Positions 11,371 to 23,757 of a stretch of 64,000 bases of DNA are shown here, in pieces. The position numbers and the translations under genes were made by a program. The stretch is from Quillaja saponaria. Taxonomy: Eukaryota; Streptophyta; Magnoliopsida; Fabales; Quillajaceae. Below the pieces are notes generated by a model, which was not told where the DNA came from, ran no database searches, and saw only the letters and a list, made by a program, of their open reading frames with translations. Every line of letters starts with the position of its first letter. The first letter of the stretch is position 1. The DNA is taken from NCBI GenBank assembly GCA_029379385.1, contig CM055613.1, forward strand, positions 19,424,001 through 19,488,000, given 5' to 3'.

Positions 11371-12159
11371 CCCTTTCCCAGGATTAGGGTGTGGATTACC
11401 GCCACTTCGCCTCCCTTTTCGTATTCATGCATTTCCCTTCCCTAGATTAGCGAACGGACTACCATCGTTTCTCCTTCCCTTTTAATTTCTATCTTTAATT
11501 TCTGTCTTTAATTAATGCATTGCATAGCATAACTCTTTTAGCAGTCCTAGTGCTCCCTACTTCACTATCTCCGTGATCTTCCTTCTCTCTTCAGGGCCTC
11601 CACCAGTCCTCTACTTGGTATATATATATATATGTATATAAGATTGGAAATTAGAGGCTCTTAACCTTTCATAGCCATTAAATTTGCTTAATTGGAGTTC
11701 TAGAGCTCCAGATACAGACTTGTTACTGATTGTTGTGCAAATTAAAGTGAAGTTTTTGCTAATTTAGCCTAGATTTTGTAAGCTTTTGATTTCTTTGATC
11801 TTATGATTGCTTGGGTTTGAACCTTGATCATGTCTAATTCAATAGGTATTGATTGAGGGTTAAAATCCAAACCTTAATCTTTATTTTATAATTATGTAGA
11901 TTTATTGTTAATTGTCTCGCATGTTTAGGTTAAGGCTTCTCTTTTATTTTCCGTTTACTATTTACATTCTCTAATACCTTTTGAGATATTTTGTGGAAAC
12001 TTCTTCCTAATTATTTATTTCATACACCCCTCAAAAAAAAATTAGGTGCTATGATTATTTAAAAGCCATATCACCTTCAGAAAAAGTATGATCAAACTTA
12101 GCCTAACTACCATCGAAGCTAAAGACATACCACTGATCATTGTTTGGCTGTTCACCATG
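11371..12159. other. No gene recognised; possible viral intergenic region, then AT-rich DNA
   Basis: A TATATATATATATATGTATATAA run at 11619-11641 could be the remains of a viral promoter TATA region, since caulimovirid transcripts start upstream of the leader. No coding frame continues past about 11370. Confidence 0.35.
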
Positions 12160-12592
12160 ATTGAGAACCAAATCATTCTATCACTACCACCCTCACCAAA
12201 CACCACAACCAACCCACTTCCCCAACTATAATGACAATGTCAATGCCATTTTCACCAAGTATATTATTATATTATCTGTGTCTGTAATATGTAGACAAAA
12301 AAAACGTAATTTGCAAATGCAGACAAGCTCACATGAAACGATGCCAATATTAGATAACTGTGTCTGTAAAGGTAGAAGCCGAAATGAAAAATGCAAATGT
12401 AGATATGTTCGAGAAATATGGTGCCAAAAAAATTTGTTTTATGTATTTGCATTAGAAGTATCAGTGTATGGATTTTTATTTCATGAGGACTATCTATTTG
12501 CAAAGACATGGACGCAAATAATCAAATTGCAAATACAAAAAATTACTACATGCATCTACTTTTTCTAAGTCTGCTTTAGTACGCAAATGTGG
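12160..12592 (-). mobile_element. CACTA-type element end fragment
   Basis: The last 60 bases, including TTTCTAAGTCTGC and GGTGATTTCTTATAGTA, match the right end of the complete CACTA element at 23690-23754. The CACTA terminus itself has two transitions (TACTATAAGAAAT read on the minus strand). The interior shares subterminal words such as GCAAATGCAGA and AAGCTCA-TGAAA with 23480-23560. Only one end is present. Confidence 0.6.
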
Positions 12593-15104
12593 TGATTTCT
12601 TATAGTACACTTAGAAGAACCAAAGCCTATCACCCCAATGACCCAAGTTGAGAATAAAAGAACCTGCAACATAACTAAATGGCAGAAGGAAAAAAAAAAA
12701 TCATCTTTCCAATTTTTCTTAAATATTTCTTTTTTCACATGACTTAAATTTTTTAAAATTGATAAAAATTATATATATAACAATATAAATATATTAACCA
12801 CATGGATATGCTTACGCACATGCCAAATAGTTTTTTTTTTTTTTTAAGTATAAAGTGATAATTTTAAGTTTTTAAGTTCTATTTAAAAGATAAGATAAGC
12901 TAGAGTATGAATAAGAGTGAATTGGGTAGTTTTTAAGAATTCAAATGTTTTAATTTCTAATTAATTTAAATAAAAAATATTTAATTTATATGAGCGGGTA
13001 GTATAGTGAATAATGGGAGGTTATTAAAGGAGAGAAAGTAAGCTTTATATTTTTTAATTATTTTAAATAAATTAATGTATACTTATTCTAAATTAGGAGA
13101 CCATAAAGGTTTTCTGACATTTAAAATAGTTTATATATAAATAAATATTTGACACACTCTCATTACATAAAATTTATTCACGGTCAATATATAAGAAAAT
13201 GCCTTGTGTCACTAACATTAACCACCATACATGACTTTAATCAAATGAATTGAGATGTGTTATAATCATCTTTACCAACAATATATAGATTTATAAACTA
13301 AAAGTAGAAAAAATTGTCAATTTTAATACAATTTTTATCCTCTACACAGTAAAGCAAATTAAATGACTACCCAATGAGATTCTCAGAAAATACACAAAAA
13401 TTAAAATTAGAATAAAAAATTTTTGTTAAGTTGAGTTATATAGATTCTCAAACGAAATTATCAATAACAACATATTAGACATAATTTTTTTGTAAGACTA
13501 TTCTATTTTGTTCATAAACACTCATTTGTTACTTGACAAGATATTGTTAATTTTCTAAAAAAAATTATATTTTTAGTGATATAAATTTTAATTTAGAATT
13601 ATATTCATGTTAAATATACATTATTATAAATTATATTTATCTTATTTTAATATTTGTATTAAATTTTTAATGTTAAAGGACTCAAATTTATATTTATTTC
13701 TAGCTCAAATTCAAAATTTGAGTGTGATTTTTGTCAACACAACTTGGACGGATCAAATGAGATTTATAACATACTCGACCCACTAGTCCAATTTTACACT
13801 CCTTAACACACCCTTTATTTCAAATGAGAACTGTCATGCTTTTAATTATAATAGTTTTTATAGCACACGCAACATGTGTGAATCGTATAAATATATATAT
13901 ACATGTTCATTAACAATTGATGTAGATATCAAAAAACTATTTTTATAAAAATAATTTAAACATTTAATTATGCTAAAAAAAATTAAAAATGGAAAAAGAA
14001 TTAATACAGTGATATTATAATCATAAAAATTATACTCTTAATATTTATTTTCATTCATAGCACTCTAAAAGAAAATTAATTTATATTAAACTATTATTCT
14101 TTATTTATTTGATAGTAAAAGGTTTTCAAAATTACAAAAAGTAAGCCACTCGAAAAAAAAGAGTAATTTTTAATGAGGGGACTTAGGAGAGAAAAAAAAA
14201 AACTTATAAATGCTTAAATAGTCTAACGTCAAGTTTTGGCCTACACTGTCCACCAAGCAAAAATGGTTGTCCATGTGAGTTTGGTTTAATTTTTAATTGA
14301 AAACTATAGTTTCAGATGTAGTTGCAAACATTAATTTTTTTAAAATTTTTTTTATGTCATTTGGATGATTATAAAACATGGTTGGAAACTAAAATTTCAA
14401 ATGTATTTGGTATTTAAATCACCAAAAAGGATATGTTTTAAAAATATTCCAAGTTACTTTTTAAGGTTTCATTTGTAAAAATAAAACAAATAAAAAAGGC
14501 TAATTATTTATTTGGTCCATGTAGTTTGAGTTAGATTTCACTTTGGTCCTTACAATTTACTTTATTGTAAATTGGGTCCTCGTAATTAAAATCTTACACT
14601 AATTGGGTCCCAACCATCTTGTCTCTCACTGACGGAACCAATATGGACTAATGAACACAACGCCGGATTCTTATATGGAAACATGTGGCCTATTTTTTTG
14701 CTTGGGGTCATTGTCAAATTATAAAATGATGTAATTTCTTTTCCTTTTGGAGAAACTACATCATTTTCAAATTAAAGGACCTCATTAGTCCCCAGTTTTT
14801 CCCAAATCGTGCCTACCAGTGCGAAAATTTAAAATTTGGGATTAGGGTTTCTTATATTCATTAGGAATTTCGATTTCAGACTTAGATCCGAATCATGTTT
14901 GAATTGGAAGATTTTGTTGGGGGTTCTTAAATACGAATTGGGTAGTTGAAGAATTATGGAAGAGACATTAGGTTAGGGCTTTTGTTTTTGTTTTTTCTCT
15001 GTTTCTGTTATAGAGCTTCTACTTTCAATTTACTAAAAATGCCTTTTATTCCTTTTAAATTAGATAGATGATGATTTCAATGCATTTTATTTGTTTTAAA
15101 TGTT
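12593..15104. other. No gene recognised; AT-rich intergenic sequence
   Basis: The stretch has long A/T runs and scattered short inverted repeats. At 14493-14640 there are phased GGTCC words (GGTCCATGTAGTTTGAG, TTTGGTCCTTACAATTTAC, TTGGGTCC) that resemble the subterminal part of plant Mutator-like elements and may be the left end of the Mutator relic that follows. No matching right end was found. Confidence 0.4.
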
Positions 15105-15239
15105 GTGAAATACACGACATTGTATTATATTGGCTTTATCCGAGTTGTGTATTGTGATTCTGAAATACATAACATGTTTGTTGTTTATGTCTTTGAATTT
15201 TGTGTTGATTTGTCTTTTTCTTCTTTTTCTTACCAGAAA

Positions 15240-15978
15240 GGGAACAATGTTGATGGTAAATCCAAGTGGAACTACATCATGGGGAGTAATTTTATAAAAA
15301 ACCTCAAAAATAGTGATTTGAGTTATGTAAATAGTTTAATTGATGTCTTTTGGTTTCCACATAGACTACTAGTCATACTTTATAGTTGTTGGTAGGATTG
15401 AAAAACTGTTAAAGTACAATAATTTTAAGATGTTGTATTGGAGAGCCCTTTGTATGTTTCTTACCAATGGATAGAAAGAGTGACAAGGATGTTATGGAGA
15501 TGTATAAGACATCCATAAAATTTAGAAATGGGGTAGCTGAAATTTATGTTGAACATCCAGTTGACACTGTTGTAATTGTAAAACATGTTATTAAGGTTCA
15601 TACTGTTCATGTTCCTGATTATATGGATGATGAAACTAAAATTGTAAAGGTAGAAGAGAGTGAAGGTTTAGTAGATGCTCATAACCCTTCAGCAAGACTG
15701 TCTTGTCTACAAAGGGCAAGCCGATAATCAACATGTTTGAATTTATAAGGGAGTATGTGATGAACAAATTCACTAAATTAAATGGAAAACCTGAAAGGTA
15801 CATGAATGAGATTATGCCTAAGGTGAAAAGAATAATGGACAAGGAAATTACTCACTCAAACATGTGGAAAACTAAGTGGGCTGGAAAAGGGAAGTTTGAG
15901 AATACTTTCCTCATGGATAACTACAGTGAACTTAGATTTGCAGGCATCCAATTGTTGGTAAAAGTTTTATTTTCTTAA
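15240..15978 (+). pseudogene. Mutator-like (MULE) transposase relic, left part
   Basis: The frame at 15467-15727 includes DVMEMYKTSIKFRNGVAEIY, resembling the end of the PB1-like N-terminal domain of plant Mutator transposases. An acidic linker follows. After a frame change at about 15705-15720, the next frame reads KPIINMFEFIREYVMNKF and THSNMWKTKWAGKGKFE, characteristic of the region between the DDE catalytic core and the SWIM zinc finger. The catalytic core between these two parts is absent, so this is an internally deleted copy. It stops at 15978, 60 bp before a CACTA insertion, and its C-terminus resumes on the far side of that insertion at about 23860. Confidence 0.65.
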
Positions 15979-16065
15979 TGTACAATACTTTTAGTTTCTT
16001 GAAATCAAATATTTAAGGATTTTGTCAATTTTTTCATGCACTACAAGAAATGACATTGTGCTAGT

Positions 16066-16885
16066 TTAGTTTGGCGTTTGCAAAACAGTGTTTTAAAGAA
16101 TTGATTTTCCCAAAAGTGATTACTGGAGAATTGATTTTAATAGAATCTGTTTTTATGTTTGGTTACTAAGGTGTTTAGTTACATAATTTTATAAGTATTT
16201 TGAATGTTATAAAAGACATAAAAGGACTATTAGAAGTGAAACCAAGGGCACCAAAGGATAAGCATGGACAAACACATTATGATAGAGTCTTTCCCTTCTT
16301 CCCCTTTCAAACCTCTAATGTGTAACTAAATCAATGGTATAAAAAAAAGCACTAAATAAAAGAAATATAACATTTATTTTAGAACAATTTCACATGCAAT
16401 CTATTATTAAAACAGAAAAAAAAAATGGCTAAAGTGAAAAAAAAAAAAACTTTTAACAAAACCCTAACTGCAATTTATTAAGTTAGAGAACAGGAAGAGT
16501 CACCTTTAATGAAAAGATAAAGAAAAAAAAAACAGCGACTCGATCTTCTAGAATCTTGAATAAATTAATGAAATATCGTATGAGGCTCTAAAGCAATGTA
16601 GATGATCACAATTATTTGGAAATCAGATAATGACTAACTCATGTAAATTTTTAAAAAAGGTTATGGGCAATTTTATCTTGAAATATTATAAAAATTGTGT
16701 CCTTGTCCTTGCAAAATGTATTTTAGAAAAGTTTCCCATTTGTAACTTCTCTAAAGGTAACTTACCCAAAATGGGCCAAAACTGTGTTTTGCGTTGGACA
16801 AAATCACTTTTAATTTTTAACCAAATACATTATTAAGTAGGTCAAAAATAACTTTTTAGCTCCCAAACACCAAACACAGTATACA
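16066..16885. mobile_element. Possible MITE or short hAT/Harbinger-type element inside the CACTA element
   Basis: The left edge reads GTTTGGCGTTTGCAAAACAG and the right edge, on the other strand, reads GTTTGGTGTTTGGGAGC. Further inside, AAAAGTGATT and its complement recur. The arms are imperfect and no clear target duplication was found, so the borders and class are tentative. Confidence 0.4.
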
Positions 16886-17501
16886 AACATAGAACTAAAC
16901 TGAACCATTATTTGGGTTTGCAAAATGAAAACTCAGACAGTCAAAATATAGACACAGATAATAACTTGCATTTGCGTACAACACAAAAATGTAGTCATAG
17001 TAAGATAAGACTCATATACTAGTTTCCATAATCTGCATAGACGTTTGCACAATAGACTCAAATTTTAGCCGCCAATAATTAGGGTGCCAATATTAAAGTC
17101 TAGGACCTAGGCGTTGAAACACAAACATAGATTTAACTTCGTCTACAAGTCAAATGCAGAACAATGGAAGCAAATTTTTTTAAGTTTTTGTAATTTATCT
17201 GGGTCTGCGATTTGTTGACACAATAAAAAAAAAATACAGATGCAAATCTCTGAAGTAATTTAATTGTTTTATTTATTTTTTATCTTTATACTTGTAAATA
17301 TCTAATTCAAAAGAATTTTTATATTTAAATCCAAATTATATATATATATATATAAACATCAATCGTAATATTATTTACAATTAATAATAAATAAAAGTAT
17401 AATACATAAATCTAAATATCAGTCTCAGCTTCAAATCCTAAGTTTTCGTCATCTCGAGCTTATTCATCAGCCTAACTCAGGTCAAAGGCTCGGATGTAGG
17501 A

Positions 17502-17865
17502 TGTCACACCTTATATGGAGGCATGACTGGTTAGAGGAATAGGTAACAAAACCTCCGTAACTTTGACTTCAAAACAAAGAAACAATTACAACTCTTGACC
17601 AAACCAAAAAATAAAAGTAGAATTTAGAAAATACAAGTCAACTACAAATATTTATTTACTGAAAATACATAACAATTTACTAAGAATTTTGACAGAAATT
17701 CGCTGTCAATTGGAAACATGTCCAAAATATAAACACATAATACCTAGGTTATATTTAACCAGTTACCAACTATAGTACTATGCAAAAGGAGCCCCAGCTC
17801 CGCTTTATATCTTAACAATGAATGAACTGAGATACTACGCAACATAAAATCAGACACAAAAACCC
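17502..17865 (-). repeat. TGTCACACC-family LTR fragment (copy B)
   Basis: It begins TGTCACACC and contains GGAGGCATGACTGG, AACTCTTGACCAAAC and AACAATTTACT in the same order as the complement of 21470-21820. With that partner it forms long inverted repeats around the interior. Its flanks do not give a convincing 5-bp target duplication (TAGGA versus TATTT). Confidence 0.65.
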
Positions 17866-19083
17866 TTCTTTACTTGAAGACTGATAATTTTTATATTTTT
17901 CTTTATTATACTCCTTTTTTACTTTCTTGTATTTGTTTGATGTTTTCTCTGTTTATATCCATGTTTAAATTAAGTAGCATGGAGTAGTTACTTCTCTAGA
18001 TTGCAATGGAACTTAACATGTAGCTTGGTTTTATGTTATTATTTGATTGCTTAGGGTTTGCTACATGAGTTATTTTTCTTATTCTATGTTTTATGCTTCT
18101 AAATGATTAGCTTCCAATTAGATTGATGTGGTAATTTAGAGGAACCTTGACAAAAGAAATCTAGGTTTAGACTTAAATAAGATGGCACTTGTTTGAATTC
18201 ATTCACGTGCTTGTTTAAATTTGATTTGTATGTAGGATAAAAGTATACCTCCATACCTTGTGTAGCCATTGTTAGGTCTATTCTTAATGAGTCTAGCTTA
18301 ATTCAATTCTCATAGAAATATAGTGAATTAGTTAAGTTAGATATTATTATAAGCAATTCGAAAGATACTTATAATTGAGTAAGAACCCTAGGTAAGTAAT
18401 TTGGTATCATATTTAGCATGATACTATAATAATAATCCAAGTGAGTTTGAGGGAAGTTGTAATTCTAAGTTTCTCCTTTACAGTCTTACGTTTGCTTGCT
18501 TAATTTAGATTAGTTAATTATAAATCTCTCAAAATTAATTCATTTGGATAAAGTTAGGATTGATAGATTTTAGTACTTAACAATTGTTAGATCTAATTCC
18601 TTATGGGTTCAACATGCTACTTCTATCTATATTACATGTTAATGATAAGTGCACTTGCATGGTAAGTCCAATAACAACATGCTCTGCTCCTTGTTTCTTA
18701 TCTTGGCCATGGAGAACCTCTTAGCAATCAAGTGAGTTTCTTTTTAGGTATTAAGTTGTATCAAAACTAGAAACTCAGAGGTAGCCCTCTTACACGAATT
18801 TGTCTAGTTATGGTGGCATCCATAAGGAAGTATCGAATTAAAGTACCTGCTAAGAAGGCTCTCTTGTATGAGACTACAGATTGAGAGTCGGTTATTAAAG
18901 GAAACCGCAAGTTTGACAACACAAAATAATTCATGCGGAGGAACTGAATGCCATTATACATTTGCTTCCTATATAGGTCACTGGTATTATCTTTGCTATT
19001 GTCTATGGTCAGATGAGCACCTTATTTGTGTTGCAAGATGATACCATGAATATCCATCTTGGCCTTACCTTTAAGATCCCAGT
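17866..19083. repeat. Repeat family H, copy 2, followed by unclassified sequence
   Basis: The part to about 18660 starts ACTTGAAGACTGATAA and aligns with the 2769-2960 arm, and with the complement of 51180-51900 (for example ATTCTCATAGAAATATAGTG). The remaining 400 bp continue across the solo LTR insertion at 19084 into 21276. No coding frame was recognised. Confidence 0.45.
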
Positions 19084-21275
19084 TGTAACACCCTACCTTC
19101 CATAATCCTTTACTTAATTAGTGTCTTAATTGAAGAATAATTACTCATTAATCATTAGGATATCAAAATTTCCTTTACTTTTATTCTTTTAAAACATAAT
19201 TACTATAAATCCATTTTTACTTTTTATTTTGCTTACTACAAAGGAACATCCTATCTAGTTTCCTTAAACTTTCTTACTCAAATATATACCTTGAACCTTA
19301 CTTAACTAATTTATTACCTATGAGACTTAAACTTATATCTTTAATTAATTCTTTATTGATTCATTAAACTAAGATTGATTTATAACTCTATACTCTTGAT
19401 TCTCCTTTTAATACATCCTTAGTGAACTACTACTTAGTCAATTGGTCCTATATTCTTTACACAATTCATCCTAATTGACATCCTATCATTTATTTCATTT
19501 GTTCTTTAGCTAATTCACTCTTTCTTTCTCTTAAGAAATTGCCTAGCTAAATTGAACACAAACATTACAAAGTCATATTACACCTATTTACTAACGTACT
19601 TATTTACATACATGGTTTTGACCAAAGATGAGCTTTTTACATATACTAATAAGCTTCCTCCTAAGGCACAAAGTCTAAGTCAAAACTCTAGTTACCAAAT
19701 TATACGATAAGGGCCTTTACATGACCATTCCTCTTTTTGTTCCAATAATCAACCACTTGCCCTTTTTCCCTTTACATAGACCATGCCTTCTTCTAAAAAA
19801 AATAATACATATCCATGGCACTAATTAATCTACACATCAAGATGACGAAAAGTGATTCGAACCTCAACAAGCAATCATACAAACAATACATATTTCTTGA
19901 TTGCAATTTTAGAAATATAGGAATATGCAATGCAATTTAGCCTTTTTTTTCCTCTTTTCCACTCCTTAGTAACCATTCTTGAACCGTCCATACAATCACC
20001 AGGCTGCCTTTCAAGGACTTCGATGTACCATGGATACTAACCTCTCGTTTACATGGCACCACCTCTCAATAGTAGGTTTTATACTATGGTTCAAACATCA
20101 TTCTTAGATGCCTGGAAAATTTGGCCAACATAAACTCAAGACAAGTTATTAGAATTATTATCCTTTTCCTTTTCCTTTAAATTTCCCAAAAAGGGAATCC
20201 TTTTTATCATTTTCATTTCATATGCATGAAAGATATTAAGAAGAATATAGGAGTATCAAGGAAGTAAGTACTGAAACAAAGATGAAATGGACAAAGATAT
20301 GTATGAATACTTGCCTAATACCCTTAATGTTTGTTTTTCTTTCTTTCTTTCTATGCCTCCCTCCTTCTTCCTTTTCCTTGCTCGGTTTTCCTTCTCCTTC
20401 TTTTCTCCTACTGTTTTAGTCTTTCTTTCCTCCTAGTTCACAGTTTTGCTTTTTTTTTTATTTTTTTATTTCTCACTATTTTTTCTCACTTTCTTTGTTT
20501 TCTCACTTTTCTCTCACTTTCTCTCACTTTAGTGCACAATTTGCCTATGCATTTCACTCACCACTACTCTCCTATTTATAGTTTATGACTAAGGTTTGGA
20601 TTTTAGGAGAAAGTTTCAGTTCCTATTTTATCCTTTTAGCTCTCTAAAATTACAACATCCTACTTGCCATTCTCTAAATTAACATGTGCATTTTCCTCCT
20701 AACACTTGTCTTCCTCCTATTTCCTAGTTTAGATTCATCATTAGTAAGCCACCAAGTTATCTTAAATCTCTACATATATCTTGTTAATCATTCCATGTAC
20801 ACCTTGCTTCCTTAAATCTCTACACATATCCACCTTATTTATTTCATGGACACCTTGTTTCCTTAATTCTCTACACATGTCCTAATTAATTATTTCATGC
20901 CACAGTTAATCTTCTTCTTACACCTAATTCATCACATTTTATTTTTTAGCAAGTAACTTATATTTTATCATTTTCTTTTCTTCTTCTAACGCCATCATGT
21001 AATATTTTTCAATCTTTGTTCCTAACGCCTACACTTGTCCATGTTTTTCCATGTTTTTTTTTCCTATACATATATACATGTATGTATACATATATATGTA
21101 CATGCATTTATATGTTTTTTATATGTATACACTACTCCTATACTAATGCATATCCTATACGTATTTATACACATATGTACTATTCCTGTACATGGAATAA
21201 TATGTAACTAAATTTTAATCCTAATTAATTCATAAGATAATTACTTACCCTATAATTTATTTAAGGGATGTTACA
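19084..21275 (-). mobile_element. Solo LTR, 2.2 kb, with target duplication
   Basis: The ends are TGTAACACCCT and AGGGATGTTACA, an LTR-type TG..CA pair. CCAGT precedes and CCAGC follows, a 5-bp target duplication with one change. The interior matches a second copy at 52432-54727 in the opposite orientation (for example GGGAATCCTTTTTATCATTTTC against its complement near 53505). No internal retrotransposon domain is present, which is the expected outcome of LTR-LTR recombination. Length and termini fit Ty3/Gypsy chromovirus LTRs, but this is inference. The sense strand is inferred from the other copy's GTAAGGGT splice-like site. Confidence 0.8.
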
Positions 21276-21820
21276 CCAGCAACATCTTTTTCAATCTTTG
21301 ACACCATCAGTGTTATCTTTGGGTCCTAGTCTATGACAGAATCCTACTTGGTGGTTTAGTGTTAATTTGAATCATCAAAAGTTTGGCAGTCGGTATTTAA
21401 ATAAATTATGCTTGTTTCTTGATTAGAAAATATAGGATGAAAGTTTGCAATCACACTAGAGCTGTGGTTGTCAAATTTTGTGTTATGTAATAATCTAGTT
21501 ATTTGTTATTTGTGATTTGACTGGAGCGGAGCTCTTATGTGTAATTTTGTGGTTATTGTGATCTAGTTATATATATGTAGGTGTATTTTTTTGTATTTTA
21601 AGGCATGTTTTATGTTGCAAGGAACCTCTGCCAAAATTTTCAGTAAATTGTTATTTGTTTTAATAAACAAATTTTTATAGTTAACTTATGCTTTATAAAA
21701 TTTTACTTTTAGGCATTGTTTAGTCAAGAGTTTTATTTGTTTCTTTGTTGTGGAGTCAAGGTTACAAAGGGTTGGTTACCCAATTCTCCGACCAGTCATG
21801 CCTCCGTGAGGGATGTGACA
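21276..21820 (+). repeat. TGTCACACC-family LTR fragment (copy C)
   Basis: It ends GGGATGTGACA at 21820 with CCAGTCATGCCTCCGTGAG just inside, as in copy A at 2759. It is the inverted partner of the block at 17502. The 2.2-kb solo LTR inserted at its left side. Confidence 0.65.
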
Positions 21821-23430
21821 TATTTTTTATTTAAAGCTTATAAGTAAGCAAGTAAAGCCCACAACTACAAATGGTTGAGACCGATAGTAAATTAAGCAAG
21901 TAACTATCACTACAAAAACAAGTAACTAATTCACCTCTATAATAAATAAACAGAAAGTGAAAAATATAAACAAAATATGCAACACAAAAGAATTCAAAAA
22001 TTAAGCCAACCAATAATCATAAATACAAAAAATAAAAGAAAATAAAAAAAAAAATTAATGAGGAAGTTTTAGCCAAAAAGGATGAGAAGAGGAACATATG
22101 GTACATGAATGAGGAGGAGTTTAGTGTTCAATTAATTAAGGCTTCAAGCTATGAGGAGGAGTTTCACTTTGTGAAGCTTATCATATATGGTTGATCAGAC
22201 CCTTTAGATGTCAAAGACCATAAGTTAGTTAGTTAATTGGGCTCTTTCCATTAAACCATACACAAAAGTTTCATATTGAAACAAGCTTTAGTTTGACTTG
22301 GAACTGCATATATAAAATTGGACATCAAGTGTAGCAAAATTTAAACTAGTAAAAGATATCTCTTTCATTGATTTTATTAGCCACATTCCTACCTCCCAAT
22401 GACTAATGGAGGCAAACTAGAAACAAAATGCCACAAAATTATTGATACATTTCAATCTTTCAACCAAGAAACAAACCTTGAATACAATATTTTTATGAAA
22501 CTCGAATATCCCAACACATTTAAAAGACTCTGATAGAACTCAATAGAAAGCATCATAAATACAATGTAAGTGCATGGACGAAATTTTGAGCTCATTAAAT
22601 TTAAAGATCCCAAAATATTTGAAAGAGTTCACTAGAACTCAGTTGAAAGCATGTTAACACAAGTGCATGGAAGAAAATATATGCTCATTAACTCATAGAC
22701 CCTAACATAATTAAAAATTTTCAGCTAGAATTTAATCGAAAGCATGATTAATATAAGTATATGAAAGAAAATATTATTCACGAGCCACCAATTATCTTAT
22801 GACTCATAACTAGTTTATAGTAAATCCTTTCTTTGCAAACTGAAGATACAAACTATAATTCATAAACAAATTAATCACGTAATAGCCAATATATTGCCAA
22901 AAACACATTTATCAATACTATTAATAAATAAAAAGTAGTTTATAAGAAAATCCAATCCATCATTTTAGGATTGGAAAATCAAGAGCTAGAGCTCAAATTA
23001 GGTTTCTATCCAAATCTCTGCATGAAAGCAGCAAAACAGTATTTCATAGGAAAAAAAACAAACAACCTAGGAAACTACAGAAGGAAATAGTTTATATATG
23101 ATCATAGTATAGTATAAACAAATAAAAGTAGAAAAAGGGAATCAAGAATAATAAACAACATAATGCACAAGTTCAAGAAAATAAAAATCACTTACTTGGG
23201 AAAGGACAGAGGACGAATTCTAGATTTTTAGTAAATTTTGAAGCAGACCAAGGAATTGTGAAGAAGACTAGTGATTTGCGAAGAAGAAATGACATATTTG
23301 CAAAGTTGGGAGACTGGTCTAAAAGGAGGAAAGGTCTATTGCAGAGAAAAAAAGGGAGAAGAAGAAAGAAAATTCACAGGCAAGGTTTAAATTTAGGTGA
23401 AAATATATGCGTTTGACACCTCAGATACAT
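21821..23430. other. CACTA interior without recognised gene
   Basis: AT-rich sequence. Frames are short and were not recognised. It includes the tandem array at 22510-22780. Confidence 0.4.
22510..22780. repeat. Diverged tandem repeat, three ~91-99-bp units
   Basis: Units start near 22510, 22609 and 22700. Each carries, in order, CCC.A.CAT.TTTAAA.., a TAGAACTCA-like word, GAAAGCAT and AAGTGCATGGA.GAAA. They are clearly related but diverged. Confidence 0.7.
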
Positions 23431-23757
23431 GTATATTAAGTGGTAGTTGTAGAAACAAAATAAAATAATATTTTATATTTGCATCTGCAAATGCATATGC
23501 AGATAATAAAAAAAACAGATGTAGGAAAGCTCATGAAAAATAGTGTCAAATTACACCAATAAATACATCTGTAAAATACCATTTACGTTTGTGTTTGCGT
23601 TTAAGTTTTTTATGCAATTTTTCTATGTGTGTAGTTGTATAGACATTTATACAAACACTAATAGATAAAATACAGATGCAGATAATGATTATTAGCATCT
23701 GCATTTTCTAAGTCTACCAACACATAGATTTAGTTATGGTAATTTCTTGTAGTGATG

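Larger units (their letters stand above)
16039..23754. mobile_element. Complete CACTA (En/Spm-type) DNA transposon, non-autonomous, 7.7 kb
   Basis: The left end CACTACAAGAAAT (16039-16051) and the right end ATTTCTTGTAGTG (23742-23754) are exact 13-bp inverted repeats. ATG flanks both sides (16036-16038 and 23755-23757), the 3-bp target duplication expected of CACTA transposons. Subterminal regions at 16960-17250 and 23450-23720 carry repeated short words of the ACAGATGCA / GCATCTGCA type, which bind transposase in this superfamily. No transposase frame was recognised, so it would depend on an autonomous relative. It interrupts a Mutator transposase relic and is itself interrupted by at least two LTR-type insertions. 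Confidence 0.85.

Noticed and set aside
11198..11485. 95-residue plus-strand frame
   Set aside because: Only its first third overlaps the viral C-terminal traces; the rest is Phe/Pro-rich and unrecognised.
20331..20588. 85-residue Phe/Leu/Ser-rich frame that looks like membrane segments
   Set aside because: It is a pyrimidine-rich stretch inside a solo LTR; the other copy (53170-53388) is rich in the complementary bases. Composition, not a gene.
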